NCBI GenBank assembly: GCA_026999335.1
Contig: JALTPW010000176.1
Span: forward strand, 1-34,686
DNA from: Chromatiales bacterium
GTDB lineage: Bacteria; Pseudomonadota; Gammaproteobacteria; SZUA-152
Direction of reading: 5' to 3'
Length of the DNA: 34,686 nucleotides
Shown here: positions 16,235-24,067 of the stretch, piece after piece
How positions within the stretch are numbered: position 1 is the stretch's first letter
Layout of the letters: every line of letters begins with the position of its first letter
Position numbers and translations under genes: made by a program
Notes under the pieces: model-generated
What the model was told of the DNA's origin: nothing
Databases searched by the model: none
What the model saw: the letters and a program-made list of their open reading frames with translations, nothing else

Positions 16235-18550
16235 ATGCCGTCGCAAATACGCCAACCGTATAATTTTTTTACTGACGCTGCCGGCCATGCAATTGAATAT
16301 GGGCTGGTGTATATCGGAAAAGCCGGCTTAGAGCCATCATCGCATGATATTCCAATTTATTGGGATCCAAATTTGACTGTTCCTGCTAAACAACCGTTGG
16401 AGATTAAGGACGGATTATTGAGCAGGGATGGGTCGCCCGGTGTTGTATTTACTCCTGAGCCTGACTATTCTATTAAGGTAGTTGATAAGTCGGGCAACGT
16501 TATTTACAGTGAATTACATGCGTCACTTGTTAACGGACAAGTAATTGCTACTGGATACATAAAGATCGTTGATTCAATTGCTGCATTACGTAATGAGGAA
16601 CCTGTTTATGACGGGCAAGAAGTAGAATTATTGGGCCATTCAGTGCCTGGTAAGGGCGGGGGTACGTTTTTCTATGATGCGTCTGATACCTCATCATCGG
16701 ATGATAACGGGACTGTTATTGTTACGCCATCAGGAGCGCGTTGGAAACGCAAAGTAGCGTCATACATAACACCGTATGATTTTGGCGCATCTGGAATTGC
16801 TGGTGTCGACGATTATGCGGCGCTAAAGAGCGCGATGTTAGCGACTTACCCTTTGTTGATACCGCATGGAACGTTCGAGATGTCTGGGTGGCTTCCGGTG
16901 CCATCGAACAAAGTGGTTAAATTTGATGGGTGGTTGAAAGTCGTTAATCCAGTTCCACAGTACGAAGCTGCGCTGACGATGTCGACGCAATTGAACGGAT
17001 TTCAATCGAAAGACGTAGTAATTATTAATCCGCAGATAGATATGAACTATGCGCCGGCGGGCAACGGGATCATATTCAGAGATGGTACCGAAAACGTCCG
17101 CGTAATTGGTGGGAGAATTAAAAATTGTGCCCATGATAAAAATGGGTACGGCGGAGGACGAGCTTTCAACGTTGAGGCTGGCACTTCTGATGTGTCTATT
17201 CCCTCTAACATCCAAGTTACTGGCGCCACAATAGAGAATTGTTACCAAGCAATTAACGTGGCAGGAAATCAGGACAGCAAGGAAAAGAACATCATATTTT
17301 CCGGTATTTTGGCCTATAACTGCGAAATACTTATTGGCCTGTCTGGTAATAGCGTCGGGTTCCCACATAGTGGCGACATTGCGGGTTGTTTTATTTCTGG
17401 TGTAACAGCGTTCAATGTTGGAAATTCTACGACGTACGCAAGACCGCACGGCATAATTAATTCTAACAGAGGATGTAACGCCGTTATAACTGACATCAAG
17501 GTGTACAATGACGCAACTTATTCAACATCAGGGAACGGCGTCGGGTCAGTTTTTATGGGTGAAGCAGCTAATGTGACACTTGATAACATTGATGTCGACG
17601 GCGATCTGATCGATGTCGTAAATATCAACTCGTACGCGGAAGTTGATGCTTTGCCTGTTTATAAGTACGGGTCGAGAGGGTTAAGATTTCGAATTACACA
17701 CCGCGGTGTAACTCAAAATACCATTAATTACGCGTATACATACGATCCTACGCTTACGGAAACGGAAGGTGACTCAAATCCGTCAAATTGCGTATTTGAT
17801 ATCGATACTGAACAAGTAGCATCTGATTTGCCACTGCCTGCAACGGTGGCGAGCTACCCGTCACTCTATGTTAAATTGCGTGAAGTCACAAATAATGCGT
17901 ACTGGGAAGGTTTCGCGGAGCAATTACAATCAGAGAAATTCTCCAATTTCTCAAACGCGAAATACTTTGGCGCGCCTATCACGATAAGCGACGGCGCTAA
18001 TAATAGATCCGGCGGCCTCTCAATTAGGAGTTTTGCGCCAGTTCTGAGGTTTAAGGACCTGTCAACTTCTGCGCATTGGTGGGAGGCGTACGTTGACGGA
18101 AATTTATTCCACATGGGCATCAGTGTTGATAGCGGCGCAACCTGGAATGAGTACTTTACATTCGCCCCAAATTATTTCAAACCGTTCAATACCAACAGTG
18201 TTGATTTGGGGCAGAGCGGTGTAAGCTCATGGCGCAATTTGTTCGTGCAGAATCCGGTCACAGTTACGTCTGATGCACGTACGAAGAAAAATGTGATCAA
18301 TGAAAACCTGGGATTGGACTTTATAATGAAGCTAAGACCGGTTCAGTATAACCACGTTGACGATGACGGCCACGTCCACCATGGATTGATAGCGCAAGAA
18401 CTTAGGGATGTTTTACGTGGATTCGGCCTCAGTAATACGATATACGACGATCCGGAAGTTGGGTACATGTCTATCAGGTACGAGGAACTTATCCCGATAA
18501 TCATCAAAGCGATACAGGAGATGGTACGGCGTGGATCAAACGATAATTAA
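16235..18550 (+). CDS. Tailspike with P22-type head-binding domain and S74 chaperone
   Basis: This 771-residue receptor-binding protein has three parts. Residues 1-~115 resemble the P22 tailspike head-binding domain (PSQIRQPYNFFTDAAGHAIE, then YGLVYIGK). The middle (about 170-640) is a right-handed beta-helix-like region with Asn/Gly turns (VRVIGGRIKNCAHDKNGYGG, VQVTGATIENC-like repeats), which probably binds or cleaves surface polysaccharide. The end, from Ser679 (SDARTKKNV), is a peptidase S74 intramolecular chaperone that trimerises and cuts itself off at that Ser, leaving about 678 mature residues. The ATG at 16235 is preceded by GGGAG at 16221-16225; an upstream in-frame ATG at 16184 is inside the previous gene and was rejected. 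Confidence 0.9.
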   Translation: MPSQIRQPYNFFTDAAGHAIEYGLVYIGKAGLEPSSHDIPIYWDPNLTVPAKQPLEIKDGLLSRDGSPGVVFTPEPDYSIKVVDKSGNVIYSELHASLVNGQVIATGYIKIVDSIAALRNEEPVYDGQEVELLGHSVPGKGGGTFFYDASDTSSSDDNGTVIVTPSGARWKRKVASYITPYDFGASGIAGVDDYAALKSAMLATYPLLIPHGTFEMSGWLPVPSNKVVKFDGWLKVVNPVPQYEAALTMSTQLNGFQSKDVVIINPQIDMNYAPAGNGIIFRDGTENVRVIGGRIKNCAHDKNGYGGGRAFNVEAGTSDVSIPSNIQVTGATIENCYQAINVAGNQDSKEKNIIFSGILAYNCEILIGLSGNSVGFPHSGDIAGCFISGVTAFNVGNSTTYARPHGIINSNRGCNAVITDIKVYNDATYSTSGNGVGSVFMGEAANVTLDNIDVDGDLIDVVNINSYAEVDALPVYKYGSRGLRFRITHRGVTQNTINYAYTYDPTLTETEGDSNPSNCVFDIDTEQVASDLPLPATVASYPSLYVKLREVTNNAYWEGFAEQLQSEKFSNFSNAKYFGAPITISDGANNRSGGLSIRSFAPVLRFKDLSTSAHWWEAYVDGNLFHMGISVDSGATWNEYFTFAPNYFKPFNTNSVDLGQSGVSSWRNLFVQNPVTVTSDARTKKNVINENLGLDFIMKLRPVQYNHVDDDGHVHHGLIAQELRDVLRGFGLSNTIYDDPEVGYMSIRYEELIPIIIKAIQEMVRRGSNDN

Positions 18551-18785
18551 TTGGCTTTTAGGCTTGTTCGGCATGGTAATTGGTATTCTCATGCGATCAC
18601 TGTGGCAAGCGGTTCGCGATCTGCAAACTGCTGATAATAGCCTGGCCGAGAAAGTCAGTGCTGTAGAGGTCTTGGTTGCGGGGCAGTACGTTAAACGCGA
18701 CGACTTCAACAGGTTCTCCGAGGCAATGTTCAGAAAGTTGGACCGCATAGAAGACAAACTCGATGGCAAGATGGACAAGGAGTGA
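18531..18785 (+). CDS. Membrane-anchored coiled-coil protein of the lysis cassette
   Basis: This 84-residue protein has one N-terminal TM helix (WLLGLFGMVIGILMRSLW, about residues 8-25) followed by a soluble heptad-rich domain (LAEKVSAVEVLVAGQYVKRD and MFRKLDRIEDKLDG). The arrangement recalls XhlA-like or antiholin-like accessory lysis proteins. The start is a GTG at 18531, overlapping the tailspike end by 20 bp, with AGGAG about 10 nt upstream. It is followed 3 nt later by the holin gene. The holin-partner function is inferred from context. Confidence 0.6.
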   Translation: MDQTIINWLLGLFGMVIGILMRSLWQAVRDLQTADNSLAEKVSAVEVLVAGQYVKRDDFNRFSEAMFRKLDRIEDKLDGKMDKE

Positions 18786-18788
18786 CTT

Positions 18789-19247
18789 ATGCTAGACTTA
18801 TTGAGCAGAGTCTTCGGAAGTGAGCGCGCGCTACAAAAGACCGTCGACAACGTGGCGCGTGGACTCGATGCCTTGGTTTACACTGACGAGGAACGCGCTG
18901 CGGCCGCCGCCAAGGATCGGTCAGAAGCCCGCGCCATGGTCGTCCAGTGGATGGCGGCGACGCAGGGACAGAATCTGGCACGACGGCTTATCGCATTAGC
19001 GGTCACGGCCACCTGGTTAGGAACGTATTTGATCGGTTTCGCGTTGAGCGCAGCTGCGGTTTTTGCGGACGACTCTGGAACCATCACAGCTGCTAAGTTG
19101 CAAGCCGCGTCGGAAATCGCGTCGCGGGCGTCGAGTGAAATGAACTCAGCGGTCATGTTGATTTTAGCATTCTACTTTGCCGCGCCCCACATGGGCACTC
19201 TGGCAAAGGCTGTTACTAACCGGTTTGCGTCAAAGGGGGTAAAGTAA
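18789..19247 (+). CDS. Holin, three-TM (GTA/phage holin family)
   Basis: This 152-residue protein has a charged N-terminal region (residues 1-58, with DEERAAAAAKDRSEARAMVV), then hydrophobic segments: LIALAVTATWLGTYLIGFAL, a nearby weaker segment (SAAAVFA), and AVMLILAFYFAAPHMGTLAK. This is the layout of the 3-TM holin family known from gene transfer agents and podoviruses. Such proteins form inner-membrane holes and time lysis. The strong AAGGAG site and tight linkage to the endolysin (next start overlaps the stop) support the role. Confidence 0.75.
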   Translation: MLDLLSRVFGSERALQKTVDNVARGLDALVYTDEERAAAAAKDRSEARAMVVQWMAATQGQNLARRLIALAVTATWLGTYLIGFALSAAAVFADDSGTITAAKLQAASEIASRASSEMNSAVMLILAFYFAAPHMGTLAKAVTNRFASKGVK

Positions 19248-19633
19248 TGTTTACATTCTCAAAACGTTCTCTCGAGAGAATGCGCGGCGTCGACCAGCGA
19301 CTTCAAGAGGTTGCCCACCGTGCTTTGCAAATCACCAAAATCGACTTCGGCATCCCTGAATTTGGTGGGCGCCGCTTAGCTGAAGAGCAATACAAGCTTT
19401 ACGTTGCCGGAAAAAGCAAGGCTGATGGGTACCTCAAGCGGAGTAATCACCAGGACGGGCGCGCGCTCGACGTCTATGCATACGTTGACAACCGCGCGTC
19501 ATGGGAGCGCGAACATCTAGCCATGGTGGCGGCCGCCATGCTGCAAGCGGCAGGTGAGTTAGGAGTTAGATTGCGCTGGGGTGGGTTGTGGCGAAGCTTT
19601 GAGGACTTACCGCATTTTGAGCTCGTTGATTAA
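19247..19633 (+). CDS. Endolysin, M15-family L-Ala-D-Glu-type peptidase
   Basis: This 128-residue muralytic enzyme has the zinc-site signature SNHQDGRALDV (Ser66, His68, Asp75) and the C-terminal WGGLWRSFEDLPHFEL with His123, the third ligand. This is the VanY/T5-endolysin type that cuts peptide crosslinks of Gram-negative peptidoglycan. The length matches T5-like endolysins and no signal peptide is visible, so it depends on the holin. GGGGG precedes the ATG. It is the last gene of the rightward operon. No recognisable spanin pair follows. Confidence 0.9.
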   Translation: MFTFSKRSLERMRGVDQRLQEVAHRALQITKIDFGIPEFGGRRLAEEQYKLYVAGKSKADGYLKRSNHQDGRALDVYAYVDNRASWEREHLAMVAAAMLQAAGELGVRLRWGGLWRSFEDLPHFELVD

Positions 19634-19925
19634 AGGCCCGGCCCGCGCTTCGTCAGTGTTAATTCACCTGCCTCTCCCACCACCGGCATCTGTACGGCAT
19701 CGGTAATGGAAGGACTCACGCGGCTTTCGACGCCATGCCTTTGGCGTACCGGGGATCTGGATAGAACTTATCCGCCAGACGCAGTCCAGTTCCACGCGGC
19801 GGTCGCTCTGTCCGATAGCCCGGCCACCTGGCATAATTGGTGGCCCAGTTGACCACCCAAGGAGTTCACGTGGCCAGCACGTGAACATTACAATATACTC
19901 GAGCCATATAAATTGCCACATTTGC
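19634..19925. other. Convergent intergenic region with hairpins
   Basis: This 292-bp stretch has no supported gene and separates the ends of the rightward and leftward operons. It contains three short perfect inverted repeats: ACGCCA/TGGCGT (19730-19735 and 19742-19747), GGCCACC/GGTGGCC (19822-19828 and 19839-19845), and the longest at 19864-19886. None has a clear T-tract on either strand. The arrangement suits bidirectional, possibly Rho-assisted termination or mRNA end protection. An unknown small RNA cannot be excluded. Confidence 0.55.
19864..19886. terminator. Perfect 9-bp hairpin between convergent operons
   Basis: GTTCACGTG (19864-19872) and CACGTGAAC (19878-19886) pair perfectly around a 5-nt loop, about 40 bp from the dCMP deaminase stop. 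A stem of this kind works in both orientations. No T-run follows on either strand, so intrinsic termination is not shown. It could be an mRNA 3'-end stabiliser or part of a factor-dependent terminator. Confidence 0.4.
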
Positions 19926-20396
19926 CTACTTAACCGATTTAAAATCTGCCCATCTACCCCTCGCCGCCTCTTCCCAAAGCTTCCGCGCCTCACCATCGTG
20001 AGCGTAGCGTTCACTGAAGATAATTTTCTGGCACGTGGTGTTGAGTAACAGCTTTGCGCACGTCACGCACGGGGAAGTTGTAACGTAACACGCATAAATC
20101 TTGTCGACGTCTTTGCATTGCAACAAGGCATTCTGCTCAGCGTGGATCGCCCTGCAATTATCGAGGTCCTCCCCGCTTGCCGCATTCGCACCGCTACACG
20201 CATGTAGAAACCCATTTTGGGTTCGTTCATTGCAATGTGGTACTCCGCGCGCGACGCCGTTGTAGCCCGTTGATAGCACACGACCGCTGGAATCAACCAG
20301 GACACAACCGACTTGCCTGCGCGCACATGTGCTCCTAAGCGCTGTAACCTCTGCCAGCATTAACGCCCACTCATCGATAGATAGTCGCTTAACCAT
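19926..20396 (-). CDS. Deoxycytidylate (dCMP) deaminase
   Basis: This 156-residue zinc enzyme converts dCMP to dUMP, feeding the TS-family enzyme encoded next to it. The zinc site is visible: His85 and Glu87 in RAIHAEQNAL, and Cys110 and Cys113 in TTSPCVTCAKLL. The N-terminal STCARRQVGCVLVD and GYNGVARGVPHCNE segments are typical of dCMP deaminases rather than cytidine deaminases. The ATG at 20396 was chosen because GGGAGG lies 6 nt upstream; it overlaps the preceding stop by 8 bp. It is the last gene of the leftward modification operon. Confidence 0.92.
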   Translation of the reverse strand: MVKRLSIDEWALMLAEVTALRSTCARRQVGCVLVDSSGRVLSTGYNGVARGVPHCNERTQNGFLHACSGANAASGEDLDNCRAIHAEQNALLQCKDVDKIYACYVTTSPCVTCAKLLLNTTCQKIIFSERYAHDGEARKLWEEAARGRWADFKSVK

Positions 20397-21195
20397 TAGA
20401 CGCCTCCCACCAACGCAACCTGTCACCTTTTGACGTGTCACGCAACATTGCTAGACGATCGAGCAACTCAAATTCGTCGAGGTGCAAAATTTCAGGTGTT
20501 AATGGTTGATCGTCTTCGTCAGAGCATCTATGGTGCGCGCTAAGCCGGAGCACATCAATAGCACTCTTCTTGTCAGTATCATATAAATGGGACGATGCTG
20601 CGGTCAAGAAAAGTATCCCGGGTTTCGCGCATACCGCAGCAGTGTTTAACTTTGCGCAGACCATGTGCGCTAGCATGCTGAAATTGAATACGTCATAAGG
20701 CAGTCCGAGCCACAGATCTGACGACCGCATAAACACGTGGCAATTCAGTTTGCCACGGCGTAGCGAAAATGAAATCGCAACCGTGCACGGCACATCCTTG
20801 GTTTCTGGTGGGTTCTCACGCCAAATAGTTAGTGTGGCCTGGCGTGTGTAGGAATCGCGTTTTAGCGCTGATATAACGTAATGCAACTGTGATTGGATGC
20901 GCGGGCCATACGCGCCAAAGAATGTAACACCGTCGTCGCTGTAATCAGCGATACGCTCATTGTACGACGCGATTGATGCTACTCGGTGATCGCCGGTAAG
21001 AATCCAAAACGCCTCAGCGGCCATAAATCGATACGATAATTTACGCTCCTTGATCGTGAGGACTGGGCGGCGCATATCAACTGTAAATGTTTGGTGCAAC
21101 AGCTCCGTTGTTACAGTGCCGCGCGGAGTAGCGATATCACCAAACTCGAGCATTCGATCCAACGCGTCTAGCCACATCGAATTAAACGATCTCAT
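20389..21195 (-). CDS. Thymidylate synthase-family enzyme (TS or dNMP hydroxymethylase)
   Basis: This 268-residue protein belongs to the TS/dCMP-hydroxymethylase superfamily. The catalytic Cys is Cys137 in KDVPCTVAISF (usual TS has PCH), and the phosphate and substrate region is FMRSSDLWLGLPYDVFNFSM. Classical TS has Asn where this has Asp168 (LPYD); the same Asn-to-Asp change is found in T4 dCMP hydroxymethylase. It may therefore make 5-hydroxymethyl pyrimidine nucleotides rather than dTMP. The neighbouring dCMP deaminase favours dUMP as substrate, so specificity stays open. The ATG at 21195 follows GAGGAGG. It overlaps both neighbours. Confidence 0.8.
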   Translation of the reverse strand: MRSFNSMWLDALDRMLEFGDIATPRGTVTTELLHQTFTVDMRRPVLTIKERKLSYRFMAAEAFWILTGDHRVASIASYNERIADYSDDGVTFFGAYGPRIQSQLHYVISALKRDSYTRQATLTIWRENPPETKDVPCTVAISFSLRRGKLNCHVFMRSSDLWLGLPYDVFNFSMLAHMVCAKLNTAAVCAKPGILFLTAASSHLYDTDKKSAIDVLRLSAHHRCSDEDDQPLTPEILHLDEFELLDRLAMLRDTSKGDRLRWWEASNG

Positions 21196-22096
21196 TGTAA
21201 ACCTCCTCAATTACCTGGATTAATTGATACGGACCGGTGGCATCGAAGCGTTTAGCGTATTGCGGATGCGGCACCTGGATAACGCCCAATCCGTACCCAC
21301 GCGCAACTGCTGCAGCCTCACGACCAAGCGCAATGTACGGCGCACCACTAGGTAGTAGACTGAGGTCTTGGTCGGCGTTGACCCACAGCAAATCTGCCTC
21401 GCTAACATTCGCGTCTTCAAGCTGTCTTGTTAACCACTGGCTGCATCCGCTGCCGCTAAACGATGCGAAAGGCCATTGGTAATGCGGGTCGAGATTTTTT
21501 CGCTGCGCAAAGCGTTCGCCAATTAAAATTACCGGAGCGCACCAATTGCCAGCACTGGCCAACTTAAGCGGGTGCAGCATTGACCTACGAGCAGCAACAA
21601 GTACTTGCTTCAGCTCCGGCTCGACTGTGTAGTCGTAATCAACGACCGGCAAACTAGTTTGCTGCTCACGGTAGAGCCGATAGATTTCACGCAATTGGTG
21701 CTCATTGTCTAAGTATTCTCGGTGCGCGCGTTCCCTGAACGTCCGCAATATGTGGTGCAATGGTGGCGCGCACCTGACCACAACAGCGCCACACCGCCAC
21801 GCTAACCGTTCAAGCATACGTTTGGTGGCCGCCCCAAGACGGTCGGCTCCCTGACGGAAAACTTTGCCGTATGGGTACTCGCTCAACCACGACCGGTCGA
21901 ACACGACATCCTGGTACCCGAGCACCGCTGGTAGCATTGTCTCGACGTACATGCGCGCCAGTCCTGTGCTAACGTGCGGCAGCGCGTCAAAATGCACATA
22001 CCGCGCTCCGGTGGCTTCGGCGTAGGCCTTCGCTGCGGTGGTTTTACCGCTGCAATCCGGCCCCTCGAAGATCGTCAGTCGTCGGCTTGTGTCCAT
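21182..22096 (-). CDS. dTMP-kinase-like/UDG-superfamily fusion
   Basis: This 304-residue protein has two domains. Residues 1-~165 are a P-loop nucleotide kinase of the thymidylate kinase type: GPDCSGKTT at 12-20, the DRSWLSE motif from Asp67 and a Lys/Arg-rich lid region. Residues ~170-304 fit the pattern of a family 4-like uracil-DNA-glycosylase fold: LIGER with Gly193-Glu194, PFASFSGSGCSQWL, VNAD with Asn240, PSGAPYIALGREAA, and PHPQYAKRF with His277. The Fe-S cysteines of family 4 UDG are not evident. It may phosphorylate the nucleotide made next door, with the UDG-like part binding the base. GAGGAGG precedes the ATG. Confidence 0.72.
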   Translation of the reverse strand: MDTSRRLTIFEGPDCSGKTTAAKAYAEATGARYVHFDALPHVSTGLARMYVETMLPAVLGYQDVVFDRSWLSEYPYGKVFRQGADRLGAATKRMLERLAWRCGAVVVRCAPPLHHILRTFRERAHREYLDNEHQLREIYRLYREQQTSLPVVDYDYTVEPELKQVLVAARRSMLHPLKLASAGNWCAPVILIGERFAQRKNLDPHYQWPFASFSGSGCSQWLTRQLEDANVSEADLLWVNADQDLSLLPSGAPYIALGREAAAVARGYGLGVIQVPHPQYAKRFDATGPYQLIQVIEEVYNEIV

Positions 22097-22485
22097 GAAA
22101 GCACCTCCTCGAGCCCAGTTTCAGGCCCCTGCCACCCAGCCGGCTTGACAACATCCAACGTAGTGCCTCGCTTAGAGTCGTCGGATGACTGCGCGCGCTC
22201 CTTTGACATGTTCGCGCGGTGGACGTGTAGCATGCCCAAGTCCCACTGTATTGGGGATACGCCCATGAACAAAGCAGTTCCGTAGGTCACGTAAGCGAGA
22301 TCGAGCAACGCGTCGAAGGCCCGCACGCGATCGCCTTTGTCCAGCGCCTCGCGCAGCTCGTCAAGCTCCTCTTGCAAGAACCTCACACGGAACTCAATCG
22401 CCTCAGAATTCCTGGTGAGCTCGTCACGTTCACCGTTCGGCAGGCCAAACTTTTCGTTGAACTCTCGTACCTTGTAGATACTCAT
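22075..22485 (-). CDS. MazG-like nucleotide pyrophosphohydrolase
   Basis: This 136-residue protein carries the all-alpha NTP pyrophosphatase pattern: VRFLQEELDELREALDKGDR followed by ALLDLAYVTYG, whose Glu and Asp residues coordinate Mg. Phage members hydrolyse dNTPs or alarmone-type nucleotides. Near a TS-family enzyme and a kinase, one possible role is removing a canonical dNTP to favour a modified one. The C-terminal KPAGWQGPETGLEEVL is typical of the phage subgroup. AAGGAGG precedes the ATG; the gene overlaps the kinase by 22 bp and the methyltransferase by 4. Confidence 0.8.
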   Translation of the reverse strand: MSIYKVREFNEKFGLPNGERDELTRNSEAIEFRVRFLQEELDELREALDKGDRVRAFDALLDLAYVTYGTALFMGVSPIQWDLGMLHVHRANMSKERAQSSDDSKRGTTLDVVKPAGWQGPETGLEEVLSWTQADD

Positions 22486-23279
22486 TTTGCTGCCCTCCTT
22501 TTAGTGCGGCGTTTCCGCCGAGTTGAAATAGGTTTTCTACAAACCCACAAGTTATTCCGTGCGTGGTCCGGGTACAACGGGCCAAAAATATTGCTCAGCG
22601 CATCGTTGTCATAGTACTCGCGCAACGCCTCTGCCACCTCGGCCACGGCTTCGCGGGAGCACCCACGAGGTTTCCCCTTGCCGATGTGCTTGATGTCCAT
22701 AAACGTACCAAACCGCCGTTCAACTGTAAACCCCTCGGCCTCAACGAGAGTACGGAGCTCCTCGACGGTATACTCGTGGATGTGGTTAGCCGCGTGACGA
22801 CGGCCGTCATAAACAGGCGTGGACATCAGCATTGTGCCACCGGGGCGCAAACAATTGTATGCTGCGCGCAGTAGATTCTTGCCGTGCTTTACCGCCATGT
22901 GCTCAATTACTTCGAGGTGCACCACTACATCGAAGTGGCCGTGCGCGTCGAGCAGTTCCGTGTAACGTGAGGTGAAGTCGAACTCGCCGTAGAAAGTCAA
23001 CCGTTGACTTTTGGACGGTTTCAACTTGTTCAGGTCGACGCCGACGTATTCGCTGACATGTGCGGCGGCGCCGCCTGTCAAAATCTTGCTCAATGGCTTC
23101 TCCTCGCCGCACCCTATTTCAAGGACCTTATCCTTGGCTGTGATATACCGCCGCGCGAAGGACCAACGGAAAAAGTGGGCAGTATAATCGCGGTGTAACG
23201 TCCGCCCGTGCGAGGTTGACTTGAGCTGTGTTGTGTCGAAATCACCCTTGTCCCGTTTCAACTTACGCGTTTTCGGCAT
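22482..23279 (-). CDS. SAM-dependent class I methyltransferase with basic tails
   Basis: This 265-residue protein has a Rossmann methyltransferase core: motif I DKVLEIGCGEEKPLSK, an acidic post-I residue in VGVDLNK, and the DVVVHLEVIEHM segment with a catalytic-like region, then LRPGGTMLMSTPVY. These are features of small-molecule/ubiE-type methyltransferases rather than classical DNA Cys-5 enzymes. Both termini are strongly basic (KTRKLKRDKG at the start, RRKRRTKRRAAK at the end), suggesting nucleic acid binding. The ATG at 23279 follows GGAGAAG; an in-frame start about 120 nt upstream was rejected. Substrate unknown; DNA is plausible. Confidence 0.78.
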   Translation of the reverse strand: MPKTRKLKRDKGDFDTTQLKSTSHGRTLHRDYTAHFFRWSFARRYITAKDKVLEIGCGEEKPLSKILTGGAAAHVSEYVGVDLNKLKPSKSQRLTFYGEFDFTSRYTELLDAHGHFDVVVHLEVIEHMAVKHGKNLLRAAYNCLRPGGTMLMSTPVYDGRRHAANHIHEYTVEELRTLVEAEGFTVERRFGTFMDIKHIGKGKPRGCSREAVAEVAEALREYYDNDALSNIFGPLYPDHARNNLWVCRKPISTRRKRRTKRRAAK

Positions 23280-23823
23280 TTTGCTTCTCCAATTGTCTGC
23301 GGTAGTACGATACGTAACTGCGGCGGTTATTGGCGAGCCCGAACTCGGCCTGCACCTTCGCAAAAATTTCATCGTCGTCGAGCACGCCCTCAGCAATTAA
23401 CGCGCGGAACATTTGCGCCGCGGACTTGTATTTGCTACTATCAACCTGCTGTTTCTTTCGCCTCCGTTTCCGTGAAACGTTGTCTTTGCCGCCTGATGGG
23501 CCGTTACTCCGCGCGGCCTGCAGCTCTATGTCGGCGCGCCACTGATCTGAGATTTGGCAAAATTTCGTCAACGCGTCGACTGCCTCAGTTGAGGCGCCGG
23601 TCGCCCGGGCAAATTCAAGATAATTCGCCGCCGCTTTTTCGATCGGGTAGTCGTCGAGTTTTGTGAATAGCGACGCGACTCTTTCGACAGATATTTGTTC
23701 GATGGTCATTGGCCGGTCAACGACGAGTCTAACAACTTTGGCCATTGACCTGGTGTTTTTCAGCACCAACATCGTGCGCCGATTATGGTCATGGTAAACT
23801 CCGACCAATTTATTTCTTCTCAT
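23263..23823 (-). CDS. Hypothetical protein with C-terminal WYR-like HTH module
   Basis: This 186-residue protein has no recognised family for its N-terminus (RRTMLVLKNTRSMAKVVRLV, helical and basic in parts). A basic linker (GKDNVSRKRRRKKQQVDSSK, about 120-135) precedes a ~45-residue C-terminal module: MFRALIAEGVLDDDEIFAKV followed by an EFG turn and SYVSYYRRQLEKQ. The same module occurs in the 24305-24697 protein, so it is probably a DNA-binding helix-turn-helix-like unit. The ATG at 23823 was chosen because GAGAGGTGG precedes it. It overlaps both neighbours slightly. Confidence 0.6.
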   Translation of the reverse strand: MRRNKLVGVYHDHNRRTMLVLKNTRSMAKVVRLVVDRPMTIEQISVERVASLFTKLDDYPIEKAAANYLEFARATGASTEAVDALTKFCQISDQWRADIELQAARSNGPSGGKDNVSRKRRRKKQQVDSSKYKSAAQMFRALIAEGVLDDDEIFAKVQAEFGLANNRRSYVSYYRRQLEKQNAENA

Positions 23824-24031
23824 TTTTCCACCTCTCTGCAATCACAAGTAATTCGACCAGGCCAGCCACCCAAACGCGAGATTCTTCGAGCGTAAACGGC
23901 CCGAAGGGCCACCAATGCAGACGGATGTCACCGTTAGCGCGTCGCTCAAGTAGTGCACGTTGTCGTCCACCAAACAAAAGTTTAGCATTATTTTCGCCCA
24001 CGACTATCTCCATATCTTCGACTTTATCCAT
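23810..24031 (-). CDS. Small hypothetical protein, first gene of the modification operon
   Basis: This 73-residue protein (MDKVEDMEIVVGENNAKLLF at the start, then ERRANGDIRLHWWPFGPFTL) is the promoter-proximal gene. The ATG at 24031 was picked because GAGGAGAGG lies 8 nt upstream and the leader from the promoter is then about 30 nt; a longer in-frame start would need a TTG at 24055. The middle is aromatic (HWWPFGPF) and the rest helical. No family was recognised. Confidence 0.5.
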   Translation of the reverse strand: MDKVEDMEIVVGENNAKLLFGGRQRALLERRANGDIRLHWWPFGPFTLEESRVWVAGLVELLVIAERWKNEKK

Positions 24032-24067
24032 TGGGTAACCTCTCCTCAGCAGCAAGATTATGGTTAT

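Noticed and set aside
19664..20014. 116-residue reading frame on the - strand in the convergent gap
   Set aside because: Overlaps the dCMP deaminase in another frame, lacks a Shine-Dalgarno and protein-like composition, and covers the hairpins; treated as a shadow.
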